From Metabacillus crassostreae (lineage in GTDB: Bacteria > Bacillota > Bacilli > Bacillales > Bacillaceae), in NCBI RefSeq assembly GCF_016908395.1, contig NZ_JAFBDU010000007.1, positions 1-64,000 of the forward strand: a DNA stretch of 64,000 nucleotides, read 5' to 3'. The notes beneath the pieces were generated by a model. That model worked only from the letters and a program-made list of their open reading frames with translations, was not told the origin of the DNA and made no database searches. The translations under genes and the position numbers were made by a program. This document shows, one piece after another, positions 8,323 to 17,711 of this stretch. The stretch's first letter is position 1. The number at the start of each line of letters is the position of its first letter.

Positions 8323-9906
8323 ATGGTTAAAGAAGAATTGCTTGCACCTTCGAAATATAATCTTGTAGAAGAGATTGAAAAGTATGCTGCAGAGCCATCA
8401 AAAATTGCTCTTAAATTTGAAAATGAAGATGGTGACAAAAGTGAAATTACATATTATTCCTTAATTGAAAAAGTGAATAAAATTGGAAACGCTTTAATTA
8501 ACCAAGGCCTAACTACTGGAGATACTGTTTTAGTGGTCATTCCTCGAATGATAGATGCTTATGCTGTCTATTTAGCAGCCCTAAAGGCAGGACTAGTAGT
8601 TATTCCTAGCTCTGAAATGTTGAAAACAAAAGATTTACAATATCGAGTAACACATGGTGATGTTAAAGCCATTATTAGTCATGTATTGTATATAGATGAG
8701 TTTAAAGAAATTAGAGAATTTAATGATTTAAAGAAATTTGTAATCAATGGTAATAATAATGAGTGGATATCACTTGAACAATTAAGTAGTAGAGAAAGTA
8801 ATAAAATGGATATTGCCGATACATTGTCTACAAGTATGGCTTTTTTATCTTATACTTCTGGTACAACTGGAAATCCAAAGGGTGTGGTACATACACATGG
8901 TTGGGCTTATGCTCATTTAAGAACAGCAGCAAAAAATTGGTTAAGTATTAATGAAGAAGATACAGTTTGGGCAACAGCAGGTCCTGGTTGGCAAAAGTGG
9001 ATTTGGAGTCCCTTCTTATCTGTATTAGGCTGTGGTGCAACAGGCCTCATCTATCAAGGGAAGTTTGATCCGAATAAGTATTTACAGCTTTTAGATGAAT
9101 ATCAAGTTAATGTATTATGTTGTACACCTACAGAGTATCGCTTAATGTCTAAGGTTGAAGATCTTGATAAATATTCACTCACCTCATTACATAGTGCTGT
9201 ATCAGCTGGTGAACCATTAAATCGCGAGGTTATTGATACCTTCCAGAAACAATTCAAAGTAAGTGTACGTGACGGCTACGGTCAAACAGAGAATACACTG
9301 TTAGTAGGTGTTATGAAAGGTATGACAATCAAGCCTGGATCAATGGGGAAGCCAACACCTGGTAACGATGTGATTATAATAAATGATAACGGAGAACCTT
9401 GTGAAGTAAATGAAGTGGGGGATATTGCCGTTCATAAAGATACACCTGCGCTATTTAAAGAATATTATAAAGACACCGAAAGAACGCTAATGCAATATAG
9501 AGGCGATTATTATATTACTGGAGATCGCGCGAGAATGGATGAGGACGGATATTTTTGGTTTGAAGGAAGAATGGATGATATCATCATCAGCTCTGGCTAT
9601 ACAATTGGACCATTTGAAGTTGAAGATGCTCTAGTGAAGCATCCATATATTAAAGAATGTGCTGTTGTAGCAAGTCCTGATGAAATTAGAGGAAATATAG
9701 TTAAAGCTTATGTTGTTTTAAGAGATCAATCATTAACTATAGATAATAAATTAATTACCAGCTTACAAAATCATGTAAAAGAATTAACAGCTCCTTATAA
9801 GTATCCTCGTGAAATAGAATTTATCGAAGAATTACCGAAAACAACATCAGGTAAAATTCGACGAATAGAGTTGAGGCAACGTGAGCTCCAACTAAAACAA
9901 GCTTAA
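8323..9906 (+). CDS. ytcI: Acyl-CoA synthetase, AMP-binding family (YtcI)
   Basis: A 527-residue member of the ANL superfamily that activates a carboxylic acid to acyl-AMP and then to acyl-CoA. The phosphate-binding loop SYTSGTTGNPKG lies near residue 177, a DGYGQTE motif near residue 323, a GDRARMDEDGYFW segment near residue 405, and the C-terminal swivel lysine in PKTTSGKIRR near residue 510. Overall it resembles medium-chain/acetyl-CoA synthetases. The substrate cannot be read from sequence. The start is ATG 8323 after GGGAGGGG; a strong terminator follows. Confidence 0.85.
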   Translation: MVKEELLAPSKYNLVEEIEKYAAEPSKIALKFENEDGDKSEITYYSLIEKVNKIGNALINQGLTTGDTVLVVIPRMIDAYAVYLAALKAGLVVIPSSEMLKTKDLQYRVTHGDVKAIISHVLYIDEFKEIREFNDLKKFVINGNNNEWISLEQLSSRESNKMDIADTLSTSMAFLSYTSGTTGNPKGVVHTHGWAYAHLRTAAKNWLSINEEDTVWATAGPGWQKWIWSPFLSVLGCGATGLIYQGKFDPNKYLQLLDEYQVNVLCCTPTEYRLMSKVEDLDKYSLTSLHSAVSAGEPLNREVIDTFQKQFKVSVRDGYGQTENTLLVGVMKGMTIKPGSMGKPTPGNDVIIINDNGEPCEVNEVGDIAVHKDTPALFKEYYKDTERTLMQYRGDYYITGDRARMDEDGYFWFEGRMDDIIISSGYTIGPFEVEDALVKHPYIKECAVVASPDEIRGNIVKAYVVLRDQSLTIDNKLITSLQNHVKELTAPYKYPREIEFIEELPKTTSGKIRRIELRQRELQLKQA

Positions 9907-9915
9907 CAAAAACTT

Positions 9916-9947
9916 AAAAAAGCCAGGAGACTTTTCCTGGCTTTTTT
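9916..9947 (+). terminator. Rho-independent terminator of ytcI
   Basis: A stem AAAAAGCCAGGA with TCCTGGCTTTTT, short loop and T run, 10 nt after the ytcI stop. The A run on the other side would also let it end the minus-strand frame from 10156. Confidence 0.85.
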
Positions 9948-9955
9948 ATGTGTGT

Positions 9956-10156
9956 CTATGATTCAAACGATTTGAAGATGTTGTTGGCCTTGAAAAATTG
10001 ATATAAGCTAACAACGTTCGGTATTTTAATGGATTCCCCACCCTCTCTTACTGATCGCAACAGAAGTCTCGCGCTTTTGCTTCCTTCAACCGCTTGTAGC
10101 AAATTTGCATTGAAACTTCTAAAGCTAAATTTGATTACCATATTTCCAAAATACAT
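9956..10156 (-). CDS. Hypothetical small protein
   Basis: A 66-codon frame I do not recognise. From ATG 10156 it encodes a basic, soluble-looking peptide with SKSARLLLRSVREGGESIK in the middle and an aromatic C-terminal part (YQFFKANNIFKSFES). Codon use looks like neighbouring genes. Against it: no good ribosome-binding site precedes TTG 10177, ATG 10156 or ATG 10141 (only GGAAAT). It ends 9 nt from the ytcI terminator, which could serve it on the minus strand. It may be a real small gene, a remnant, or chance. Confidence 0.35.
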   Translation of the reverse strand: MYFGNMVIKFSFRSFNANLLQAVEGSKSARLLLRSVREGGESIKIPNVVSLYQFFKANNIFKSFES

Positions 10157-10258
10157 AGATTTCTGGTAATGTTTCAAATAACAATATTATTGGTGATTTA
10201 ATTCCTTCATATTGAGGAATTAAATTAGTAAGAAATTGCATGACGGAGGGAAAACATT

Positions 10259-11848
10259 TTGGGAACTTTATGGTATGGCGGAAATATTTATACATTAGAA
10301 TACGAGGATTGCAAAGTTGAGGCTATTTTTTCAAAAGAAGGAAGAATTATTGAGACCGGAAAGTATAGTGATCTTGTTAACCAATATAAGGAAGAGATCT
10401 CTGAATACATAGACTTATATGGTAAAACAATGATTCCTGGTTTAGTTGATAGCCACCTGCATTTAATTGGACATGGAGAAAAACTTGTTAGGTTAGATTT
10501 CTCTAAAACAACAAATCCAGATGAAATTATACAAACAATAAAGGATAGAACTCTTCATCTTAATCCTGGTAGCTGGATAATTGGAGAGGGATGGAATGAG
10601 AATCAATTAGAGGATCGAAAAATCATACATCGAAATGAATTAGATGAAATATCACCGAATCACCCGGTAATGCTAAAAAGAATATGCAGACATGCAATTA
10701 TTGTTAATACAAAAGCATTAGAGCTTGCAAATATATCAAGTGAAACACAAGATCCTCCTGGTGGAGTCATTGTGAGAGATGCAACAAATACTCCAACAGG
10801 ATATTTATTAGATCAGGCTCAAGAGCTTGTGTTTGAGGTTGCACCAACTTCTACAAAAGAGGATCTTGTTCTTGCTCTTGAAACATCTATAAAAGATTGC
10901 TATAAAAAAGGGTTAGTTGGAGCACATACAGAAGATCTTTCCTATTACGGTGGATTAGATAAAACTTTGCATGCTTTTGATGAAGTTTTATCAAAAGGCT
11001 TAAAATTTCGTACTCACTTACTAGTTCATCACCTTATTGTTGATGAATTTCAGCAGAAAGAAAGAGATTTAGGGGAGTTTGGAGAATTCGGTGCGATGAA
11101 AATATTTGCTGATGGTGCATTAGGAGGAAGAACTGCTCTTTTAAGTTTTCCTTATCATGATGATCCATCAACAACTGGTGTGGCTATACATACAGAAAAC
11201 GAGCTTGCTTTATTAGTTAAAAAAGCTAGAAGCTATAAAATGGAGGTAGCAGTGCATGTAATCGGTGATTTAGCCTTTGAAATGATCCTTGATGCGATAG
11301 AAGCTGATCCACCGCAAGATGGTCAACACGATAGGTTAATTCATGCTCAAATATTGAGAAAAGATTTGATTGAAAGAGCAAAAAAATTACCGATCATACT
11401 TGATATACAGCCACGATTTGTGGCAAGTGATTTTCCATGGGTAATTGATAGAATCGGTGAAGATCATATGAAATCTTGTTATGCATGGAAGACATTAGTA
11501 GAAGAGGGTATTCACTGTGCTGGTGGATCTGATGCACCAATAGAACCAATTGATCCGTTACTAGGTATTCATGCAGCTGTTACAAGAGAGAGTATTTACG
11601 ACAATACGGGGACAAGCTATTTCCCAGAACAAAAGCTATCAATATACCAGGCAGTTGAATTGTTTACAAAGGGAAGTGCATATGCGATTCACCACCAACA
11701 TGATAGAGGGATGATCAAAAAAGGATTTGTAGCAGATTTTACAGTTTATGATCAAGATATATTCAAGCAAGAGCCTGATACTTTATTACAAGCAAAAGTT
11801 ATGATGACCGTTGTAGACAATGAGATTATGTATCAACATAGAGCTTAA
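10259..11848 (+). CDS. ytcJ: Amidohydrolase family 3 protein (YtcJ)
   Basis: A 529-residue metal-dependent hydrolase of the amidohydrolase 3 group. The motif GLVDSHLHLIGHG (residues about 60-72) provides the HxH metal ligands, and a second signature GGSDAPIEPIDPLLG (about residues 422-436) holds the conserved aspartate. Relatives include N-substituted formamide deformylase, but the substrate is unknown. The start is TTG 10259 with GGAGG nine nt upstream; the length equals B. subtilis YtcJ. No signal peptide is seen. A family A repeat begins 3 nt after the stop and may terminate it. Confidence 0.85.
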   Translation: MGTLWYGGNIYTLEYEDCKVEAIFSKEGRIIETGKYSDLVNQYKEEISEYIDLYGKTMIPGLVDSHLHLIGHGEKLVRLDFSKTTNPDEIIQTIKDRTLHLNPGSWIIGEGWNENQLEDRKIIHRNELDEISPNHPVMLKRICRHAIIVNTKALELANISSETQDPPGGVIVRDATNTPTGYLLDQAQELVFEVAPTSTKEDLVLALETSIKDCYKKGLVGAHTEDLSYYGGLDKTLHAFDEVLSKGLKFRTHLLVHHLIVDEFQQKERDLGEFGEFGAMKIFADGALGGRTALLSFPYHDDPSTTGVAIHTENELALLVKKARSYKMEVAVHVIGDLAFEMILDAIEADPPQDGQHDRLIHAQILRKDLIERAKKLPIILDIQPRFVASDFPWVIDRIGEDHMKSCYAWKTLVEEGIHCAGGSDAPIEPIDPLLGIHAAVTRESIYDNTGTSYFPEQKLSIYQAVELFTKGSAYAIHHQHDRGMIKKGFVADFTVYDQDIFKQEPDTLLQAKVMMTVVDNEIMYQHRA

Positions 11849-11850
11849 TA

Positions 11851-12182
11851 GAGAGGCTGGGACATAAGTATTTAAGCTAATGATAAACCCGAATTATTAG
11901 GTGATATTTCAATTAATCATTGGCCTAATAATTCGGGTTTTTATTTGCCGTCTTCAATAGTTTTTTGATTTTGCATACTATTTTTAAGAACTAGTGGAAT
12001 GGAGCGGAAGACACTCGACTCCTACGGGAATAGAGGAAAGGCTAAGACCCCGCAGGCGTAGCTGAGGAGGCTTAGCTTCCTCCCCGTGGAAAGCGAGTGT
12101 CTGCAGCGCAATGGAACGAACTTGTTTCATACAGTTTAACTGAATTTGAATTTATTCGTCTTATTGACTTCTTTAATTACAT
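11851..12182 (+). repeat. Family A dispersed repeat, copy 1
   Basis: Starts with GAGAGGCTGGGACATAAG, then a perfect 17-bp inverted repeat (11885-11901 with 11924-11940) followed by TTTTT, which reads as a two-way terminator. A GC-rich core (about 11990-12130) follows. The right terminal inverted repeat present in copies 2, 4 and 5 is lost. It fills the space between convergent ytcJ and ytdI and has no reading frame of its own. Confidence 0.85.
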
Positions 12183-12198
12183 TAGTATGTTTTATTTC

Positions 12199-12999
12199 TT
12201 ATAGAAATGATCTTTTTACCTTTTCCCAGAAAGAATTATCTTTAAGTTTAACGGTTTTGATTGGTTGATCACTTAAGCTATATTCTAATTTCAATACATT
12301 TCGAACACTTAGAGCCTCATTGTCCATTCCGATTACAGGATAATCATTTCCGTCTTGAACAATCTTTAATGTTAGTTTTCTCTTTTCACTTAAAATGAAT
12401 GAAGAACCTAGTGTACGATATAGGTTATTATTTAAGGATGCCAATTCACTAACCTGTATGCAAGGAAGCATTGGGTCAACAACAGCACCATTAACTGATT
12501 TATTGTATCCAGTACTTCCTGTTGGAGTAGCAATTAACATTCCATCTCCTCTAAATGTTTCAAAATGAAGATCATCAATGAAGACATCAATAGCAAAAGT
12601 TTTAATAATACTTGATCTAATTGAACATTCATTTAAACATTTAAATGTTGCTAAGTCATCAATTTTAACCTCTAGCACAGGATACCGTCTAACTTCAATT
12701 TGAGATTCATTCATTGCATGAATCATTTTTTCTTGTTCGTCAATGTGGAAGTCACAGTATAGGCTTAAAGTGTCATCAACAGAAACACCAGCATATAAAC
12801 AGTCTGTTCTGAAATTTGTTTTTCGAACAGCTTGTAAAAACGCCCCATCTCCACCAATACTCACAACAATATTTGCTGTATTCACATCATCAACAATCGT
12901 AAATTCATTATCCTTTGCAAATTGAATTAATGAGTTGATTTTTTCTAAGAGGCTGTCCTCCTTTTTATAGAAAAAATATATATTTCGTCGATCTGGCAT
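12199..12999 (-). CDS. ytdI: NAD kinase (YtdI/PpnKB-type)
   Basis: A 266-residue ATP- or polyphosphate-dependent NAD kinase that makes NADP. The GGDG motif lies in VVSIGGDGAFLQA (about residue 48), and TPTGSTGYN (about residue 155) is the second nucleotide-binding signature. Length matches the shorter Bacillus paralogue YtdI. It is convergent with ytcJ, and a family A repeat separates the two. The start ATG 12999 follows AAGGAGGAATC on the minus strand. Confidence 0.9.
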   Translation of the reverse strand: MPDRRNIYFFYKKEDSLLEKINSLIQFAKDNEFTIVDDVNTANIVVSIGGDGAFLQAVRKTNFRTDCLYAGVSVDDTLSLYCDFHIDEQEKMIHAMNESQIEVRRYPVLEVKIDDLATFKCLNECSIRSSIIKTFAIDVFIDDLHFETFRGDGMLIATPTGSTGYNKSVNGAVVDPMLPCIQVSELASLNNNLYRTLGSSFILSEKRKLTLKIVQDGNDYPVIGMDNEALSVRNVLKLEYSLSDQPIKTVKLKDNSFWEKVKRSFL

Positions 13000-13317
13000 A
13001 ATGATTCCTCCTTATGATTATGTAAAATCTCCACATTTTTCCTTAAAGGTGTTACAATACTTTATGTTGTTTAGTTTACCACTTTTAGATATTTAAATGT
13101 TCTAAGAAGCAATAAATTTGAAACTAAAAGATAATTGCTCTTTTCCAATTTATTAGTATTTGCTTAAGTTAATCTTTATATTCATAACATGTACACATTA
13201 TGAAATCACATGTCGAATCTATAAGGAAGTTAAAGCAGAAAAGAGCAGCTAGTAGACGAAGTAGGTTTAGCTAGTGGTAATAAGCACGATTCAAGATAGT
13301 AAAGGAGGAAGTAAGAG
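13000..13317. other. Intergenic region between divergent ytdI and sppA
   Basis: 318 bp. It must hold divergent promoters, but I see no consensus pair I would defend. The sppA ribosome-binding site is AAAGGAGGAAG at about 13302. Nothing else is seen. Confidence 0.3.
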
Positions 13318-14325
13318 ATGAATGGTAAACGGTGGGGAGCATTAGGAATAGCGGCAGGCTTATTTGTTATTTCGATTATTATTAGCTCATCAATGTTATT
13401 TTTAAAACAAAGTAATATGTTTAGTGAAGCATTTGCTGCGACAAATAATGATTTTGCTGAGGAGGTTATAGAAGAAGGTACCTCAACTAGCAAAATACTC
13501 GTCTTAAATGTAAATGGAGTTATTCAGGATACTGGTGAGGATGTTGCTTCTTTTTTTAGTACAGCAGGATATCAACACCAAACCTTTTTAGATATGGTTG
13601 AGGCAGCTGGAAAAGACAAGAATGTAAAGGGTGTAATTGTGCGAGTAAATTCACCTGGTGGTGGTGTTGTAGAAAGTGCAGAAATACATAAAAAGCTAAC
13701 AGAATTAAAAGAAAAAAGTAAAAAGCCTGTGTACATCTCAATGGGGACAACTGCTGCATCTGGTGGTTATTATATCGCAACTGCAGCAGATAAAATCTAT
13801 GCTGCACCAGATACATTAACAGGATCTCTAGGTGTTATTATGCAATCTGTTAATTATGGTGAGCTTGCAGAAAAGTATGGAGTGAAATTTGAAACAATTA
13901 AAAGTGGACCATATAAAGATATTTTTTCTCCAACACGAGATATGACTGAAGAGGAAAGAGATATTCTTCAGACAATGGTAGACAATGCGTACAAAGGTTT
14001 TGTCAATGTCATTACTGAAGGTCGCCCTCTTACTGAAGAAGAGGTACGAAAAGTGGCAGATGGTCGTATATATGATGGAAGACAGGCAAAAGAAAATAAC
14101 TTGATAGACGAGTTAGGATATTTAGATGATACAATTCTTGCTATGAAAAAAGACTTAAAAATTGAAGATGCTCAGGTAATTGAATATGGAACTTCTTTAG
14201 GTTTAGATAGCTTCCTGTCTATGGGAGCTTCGAAAATGTTTAAAGATGATATAGAGCTTTCAAACTTATATCAGTTTATAGCTCAGCCTAATTCTCCAAG
14301 ACTTATGTATCTGTATTCTGAATAA
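13318..14325 (+). CDS. sppA: Signal peptide peptidase SppA
   Basis: A 335-residue membrane-anchored serine protease (S49 family) that degrades cleaved signal peptides. One N-terminal transmembrane segment covers about residues 8-29. The Ser/Lys dyad is S148 in TTAASGGYY and K200 in SGPYKD, one residue shifted from the B. subtilis numbering (S147/K199). The length equals B. subtilis SppA. It is followed after 13 nt by yteJ, as in B. subtilis (yteI-yteJ), where SppA and its membrane partner affect lantibiotic resistance. Confidence 0.93.
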   Translation: MNGKRWGALGIAAGLFVISIIISSSMLFLKQSNMFSEAFAATNNDFAEEVIEEGTSTSKILVLNVNGVIQDTGEDVASFFSTAGYQHQTFLDMVEAAGKDKNVKGVIVRVNSPGGGVVESAEIHKKLTELKEKSKKPVYISMGTTAASGGYYIATAADKIYAAPDTLTGSLGVIMQSVNYGELAEKYGVKFETIKSGPYKDIFSPTRDMTEEERDILQTMVDNAYKGFVNVITEGRPLTEEEVRKVADGRIYDGRQAKENNLIDELGYLDDTILAMKKDLKIEDAQVIEYGTSLGLDSFLSMGASKMFKDDIELSNLYQFIAQPNSPRLMYLYSE

Positions 14326-14338
14326 GGGGGGAAATATA

Positions 14339-14869
14339 ATGGATGCTACATTTGAAGGTTCAGAAAAAGAGGAAGCATACTATAGCTCTGAAACTGTAGA
14401 CAAAAGTACTGTTTTGGATTATAGCCATTTACTTGCAGGCTTTTGGATCCGTTTTTGGGCATATCTTGTTGACCTCTTAGTAATTGGTAGTGTAAACCGA
14501 ATCGTGATTTATCCATTGTTTGAACTGTTAGATATAAGCACAAAAAAGACATTCATTTTTTCACCAATAGCCATAACAACAGCCATAACATTTTTTGCTT
14601 ATTTTGTGTTAATGACAAAGTTTAAAAATCAAACTTTGGGAAAGATTATTTTTGGCTTAAAGGTTGTATCTTTAAAAGAAGAAAGAATAACATGGGGAAC
14701 AATTATTTTCAGAGAGTTGATTGGAAGATATATTTCCAAATTAATTTGGGTCGGATATATCATTGTTGCTTTTACCCCAAACAAACAAGGTCTGCATGAT
14801 CTATTTGCAGATACTCAAGTTATTCATGAAAAACTCTATAAACAAAAATCATTAAAATCTGTATCTTAA
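14339..14869 (+). CDS. yteJ: RDD-family membrane protein YteJ
   Basis: A 176-residue integral membrane protein. The RDD signature is seen in GFWIRFWAYLVDLLVIG (about residues 33-49), followed by transmembrane segments near residues 39-60, 72-92 and 130-146. The C-terminal part has the LHDLFADTQV block typical of the family. It is co-transcribed with sppA, 13 nt downstream behind GGGGGG. Function is unknown beyond the genetic link to SppA in B. subtilis. A family A repeat starts 14 nt after the stop. Confidence 0.85.
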   Translation: MDATFEGSEKEEAYYSSETVDKSTVLDYSHLLAGFWIRFWAYLVDLLVIGSVNRIVIYPLFELLDISTKKTFIFSPIAITTAITFFAYFVLMTKFKNQTLGKIIFGLKVVSLKEERITWGTIIFRELIGRYISKLIWVGYIIVAFTPNKQGLHDLFADTQVIHEKLYKQKSLKSVS

Positions 14870-14882
14870 TTCTTATTTAAGA

Positions 14883-15230
14883 AGAGGCTGGGACATAATT
14901 AAAGAAATCATTCAAAAAGACGAATAAATCTAAATTCAGTAAACCTGAAAGAAACAAGTTCGTTCCATTGCGTTGCAGACACTCGCATTCCACGGGGAGG
15001 AAGCTGAGCCTCCTCGGCAAGCATGCGGGGTCTCAGCCTTTCCTCAATTCCCGTAGGAGTCGATTGTCTTCCGCTCCATTCCACTAGTTCTTAGAATAAG
15101 TATGCAAAATCAAAAAATCCATTTATGAAAGCAAAAATAAAAACCCGAACTATTAGGTGAATGTTTAATTGACATATCACCTAATAATTCGGGTTTTTCA
15201 TTAGCTTAAATACTTATGTCCCATCCTCTT
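14883..15230 (-). repeat. Family A dispersed repeat, copy 2 (full length, inverted)
   Basis: Complete element in reverse orientation relative to copies 1, 3, 4 and 5. Terminal inverted repeat AGAGGCTGGGACATAA (14883-14898) pairs with TTATGTCCCATCCTCT (15214-15229). The hairpin module is 15141-15160 with 15177-15196, and the GC-rich core is about 14960-15090. It sits between yteJ and ytfI. Confidence 0.88.
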
Positions 15231-15458
15231 TTTGTTATTAAGACACTTTTTTGAAAGATTATTGCTAAGTATCCCAAATTTGTAGTAGAAACAGTGTGTT
15301 TTTCGCATAGAGGCTACTATTTTATGATGAAAAGACTTAATACGATGCTGATTTCTTCCGGTAATTATAAGCAACAAATTTTGCGAAAAGAACCTTGCTT
15401 AAAATTCACCAGAAATAGTCATTCATATTGCTACAAAAATCCCTAAGAAGTTTTCGTG

Positions 15459-15510
15459 CCTACTATCTATTTAGTAGGTTTATTTTATTTATAAGAAGGT
15501 GATAATGAAA
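15459..15510 (+). promoter_or_regulatory. Leader hairpin and three-codon mini-ORF before ytfI
   Basis: A perfect 7-bp hairpin (15459-15465 with 15472-15478) is followed by a T-rich stretch. Next comes a good ribosome-binding site AAGAAGGTGAT and ATG 15505, but this ATG meets TGA after only three codons (M-K-N), in the same frame as ytfI. It could be an attenuator-like leader or a mutated original start. Confidence 0.35.
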
Positions 15511-15522
15511 AATTGAAAGGGT

Positions 15523-16212
15523 GTGATAAGACTGTACTGGATTATTGGTATTTTACTGCTATTATTATTACTATTTTTCCTCATTATTTTTACGAGATTA
15601 ACAATCATTCTTGATTTAATACATGTTGGAGATAATGATCATATCAAAATTAAAATCAAAGCGTGGTTTGGTTTATTAAGGTATACGATAAAGATTCCTT
15701 TTGTGAAAATCGATGACCAAGCAAATATAATCATCAAACAGGAACAAAAAATTGGAGATGAAGATACCGCTAGTAAGGTTTCAAAAGGTAAAGAAAAGAT
15801 CACCCCAGAAGAAGAGGTCAAAGCACTACATGACATAAAAGAAATCGTACAGCATGTTGTAGGTTTACATAAAATCGTTCAACGTTTTTTAAGAAAAATC
15901 AAAGTGAAACAATTTATCTGGCATTCTCAAATTGGGATAGGTGATGCTGCTCATACAGGATTAATAACAGGTGTTGCTTGGTCAATAAAAGGTGTTGTCA
16001 TTGGGATTGTAGGAGAATATATGAAGCTTAAAACAACTCCAATCGTAACGATAACACCAGAATTTAATCAAATTTGCTCAAGGACAAAACTTCAATGTAT
16101 TTTTCAGTTTCGAATCGGGCAAGCTATGTTGGCAGGTATACAATTCCTAAAATACTGGAAAGGTGGACGTCCAGATTTAAAAAGTAAACCTTTTTCTTTT
16201 TTTGCTAACTAG
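15523..16212 (+). CDS. ytfI: DUF2953 membrane-anchored protein YtfI
   Basis: A 229-residue protein with one strongly hydrophobic N-terminal segment (residues 5-25), then a basic cytoplasmic or extracytoplasmic domain typical of DUF2953. The function is unknown. In B. subtilis it precedes ytfJ, as here, and the pair is sporulation-associated. The start is taken as GTG 15523 with weak AAAGGG, because the better-placed ATG 15505 is cut off by an in-frame TGA at 15514. The ytfJ ribosome-binding site lies 50 nt after the stop. Confidence 0.8.
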   Translation: MIRLYWIIGILLLLLLLFFLIIFTRLTIILDLIHVGDNDHIKIKIKAWFGLLRYTIKIPFVKIDDQANIIIKQEQKIGDEDTASKVSKGKEKITPEEEVKALHDIKEIVQHVVGLHKIVQRFLRKIKVKQFIWHSQIGIGDAAHTGLITGVAWSIKGVVIGIVGEYMKLKTTPIVTITPEFNQICSRTKLQCIFQFRIGQAMLAGIQFLKYWKGGRPDLKSKPFSFFAN

Positions 16213-16278
16213 TGATTAAGGATTACAGTATCAGTGGGAAATGACCGGTTTTTTAAATTGTTAAAGGAGGCTACATAT

Positions 16279-16764
16279 ATGAGTGATCACCCAATTCAAG
16301 GTTTAATGAAAACAGCCATGGAGAACCTAAAGCAAATGATTGATGTTAACACAATCGTTGGTGATCCTGTTGAAACACCAGATGGTAGTGTCATCTTAAC
16401 TGTTTCAAAGGTTGGATTTGGTTTTGCAGCAGGAGGTAGCGAATTTAATTCAACTGGTGCAGAAGAGGGAGATAAATCCCCGAAGCTACCATTTGGTGGA
16501 GGTAGTGGTGGAGGAGTTTCTATCACGCCAATAGCGTTTCTTATCGTTTCTTCAAATGGTGTAAAAATGCTTCATTTAGATGAAAATACACATTTATATG
16601 AAAAAATTCTTGAGGCTGCACCACAAACGGTGGAGAAAATTCAAAGCCTTTTTAAAAAGAATAAAGGAAGCAATAGCAGTGGTAACAACAACAGCAACGG
16701 TAAAGAAGACCCAGCTGAGGATGTAGATTTTAAGTCAGGTCAAAAGCAAGATCTAGATATTTAA
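16279..16764 (+). CDS. ytfJ: GerW-family sporulation protein YtfJ
   Basis: A 161-residue protein. The N-terminal part (IQGLMKTAMENLKQMIDV) and the core with GFGFAAGGSEF and the Gly-rich FGGGSGGGVSITPIAFLIV are the family signature. The tail is Ser/Asn/Lys-rich. YtfJ is a forespore/spore protein in B. subtilis; the related GerW of Streptomyces affects germination. The frame opens at 16234, but ATG 16279 follows AAAGGAGG by 8 nt and starts the conserved region. Probably an operon with ytfI. Confidence 0.9.
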   Translation: MSDHPIQGLMKTAMENLKQMIDVNTIVGDPVETPDGSVILTVSKVGFGFAAGGSEFNSTGAEEGDKSPKLPFGGGSGGGVSITPIAFLIVSSNGVKMLHLDENTHLYEKILEAAPQTVEKIQSLFKKNKGSNSSGNNNSNGKEDPAEDVDFKSGQKQDLDI

Positions 16765-16959
16765 GTTCTTAAAAGGTTCAGCGTTTCTATTAGCGTTGAA
16801 CCTTTTGCATGTTTGCGAAATTTTTAATAGCTAAATTTTATTTAGCAGTACAAAGCACCAAAAACTAATAGTGATTGAAATACATAATAATTGATAATTC
16901 TGATTAGCTGGGCTATATTTACACTGTACATAATTTTTATTTATAGGGAGGATTTTAGT

Positions 16960-17460
16960 ATGGCTTCAATCACTTTTAAAAATAACCCTGTTACATTACT
17001 TGGAAATGAAGTTAGTGTTGGCGATCAAGCACCAAACTTTACTGTTTTAGCAAACGATTTATCTCCTGTAACATTAGCAGATACTAAAGGCAAAATTCGT
17101 ATCATTTCTGTGGTTCCATCAATTGATACAGGAGTTTGTGATGCACAAACTCGCCGTTTTAACGAAGATGCTTCAACAATAGATAATACAGAGGTTTTAA
17201 CAGTTAGCATGGATTTACCGTTTGCACAAAAAAGATGGTGTGCTTCAAATGGTCTTGAGAATGTGAAAACGTTGTCTGATCATCGTGATGCTTCATTTGG
17301 AGAATCATATGGTGTCCTTATTCAAGAATTGCGTTTATTAGCACGTGCTGTATTTGTTGTTGACGCAAATGATAAAGTTACATATGTAGAATATGTTAGT
17401 GAAGCAACAAATCATCCAAACTATGAAGCAGCAATCGAAGCTGCTAAAGCCGCAAAATAA
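16960..17460 (+). CDS. tpx: Thiol peroxidase Tpx
   Basis: A 166-residue atypical 2-Cys peroxiredoxin. The peroxidatic cysteine C60 lies in [15 protein letters not shown] and the resolving cysteine C94 in KRWCASNG, as in E. coli Tpx (C61, C95). It reduces hydrogen peroxide and alkyl hydroperoxides using thioredoxin. The frame runs upstream to 16891, but ATG 16960 follows GGGAGG and gives the normal N-terminus MASITFK. Codon use is optimised, suggesting high expression. A strong terminator follows. Confidence 0.95.
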   Translation: MASITFKNNPVTLLGNEVSVGDQAPNFTVLANDLSPVTLADTKGKIRIISVVPSIDTGVCDAQTRRFNEDASTIDNTEVLTVSMDLPFAQKRWCASNGLENVKTLSDHRDASFGESYGVLIQELRLLARAVFVVDANDKVTYVEYVSEATNHPNYEAAIEAAKAAK

Positions 17461-17500
17461 TATTTATTGTAAATTGCACTGTAAAAAACGAATGATATGA

Positions 17501-17525
17501 AAACTGTCCTCAGGGCAGTTTTTTT
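17501..17525 (+). terminator. Rho-independent terminator of tpx
   Basis: Stem AAACTGTCC with GGGCAGTTT, a 3-nt loop and a run of seven T, 40 nt after the tpx stop. Confidence 0.85.
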
Positions 17526-17711
17526 ATGTTTTAAATTCTTCAGTTGACTTGTAATTAGTTTATTGAGTTCCTAGTAAGCCTAAATATGAGCAGAGATTCA
17601 AGAGAATTTTTGTCATATTATGACCTAATTCCACTAATGTTGTTTTCCTTTGACTATACTAAGAACTATGTCTAGAATTAGAAGAGGTAAAGAGCTAGGA
17701 GGAGTAAAAGC

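Noticed and set aside
11851-12182. Family A repeat as an insertion sequence
   Set aside because: No transposase frame in any copy and no clear target duplication; only 350 bp or less.
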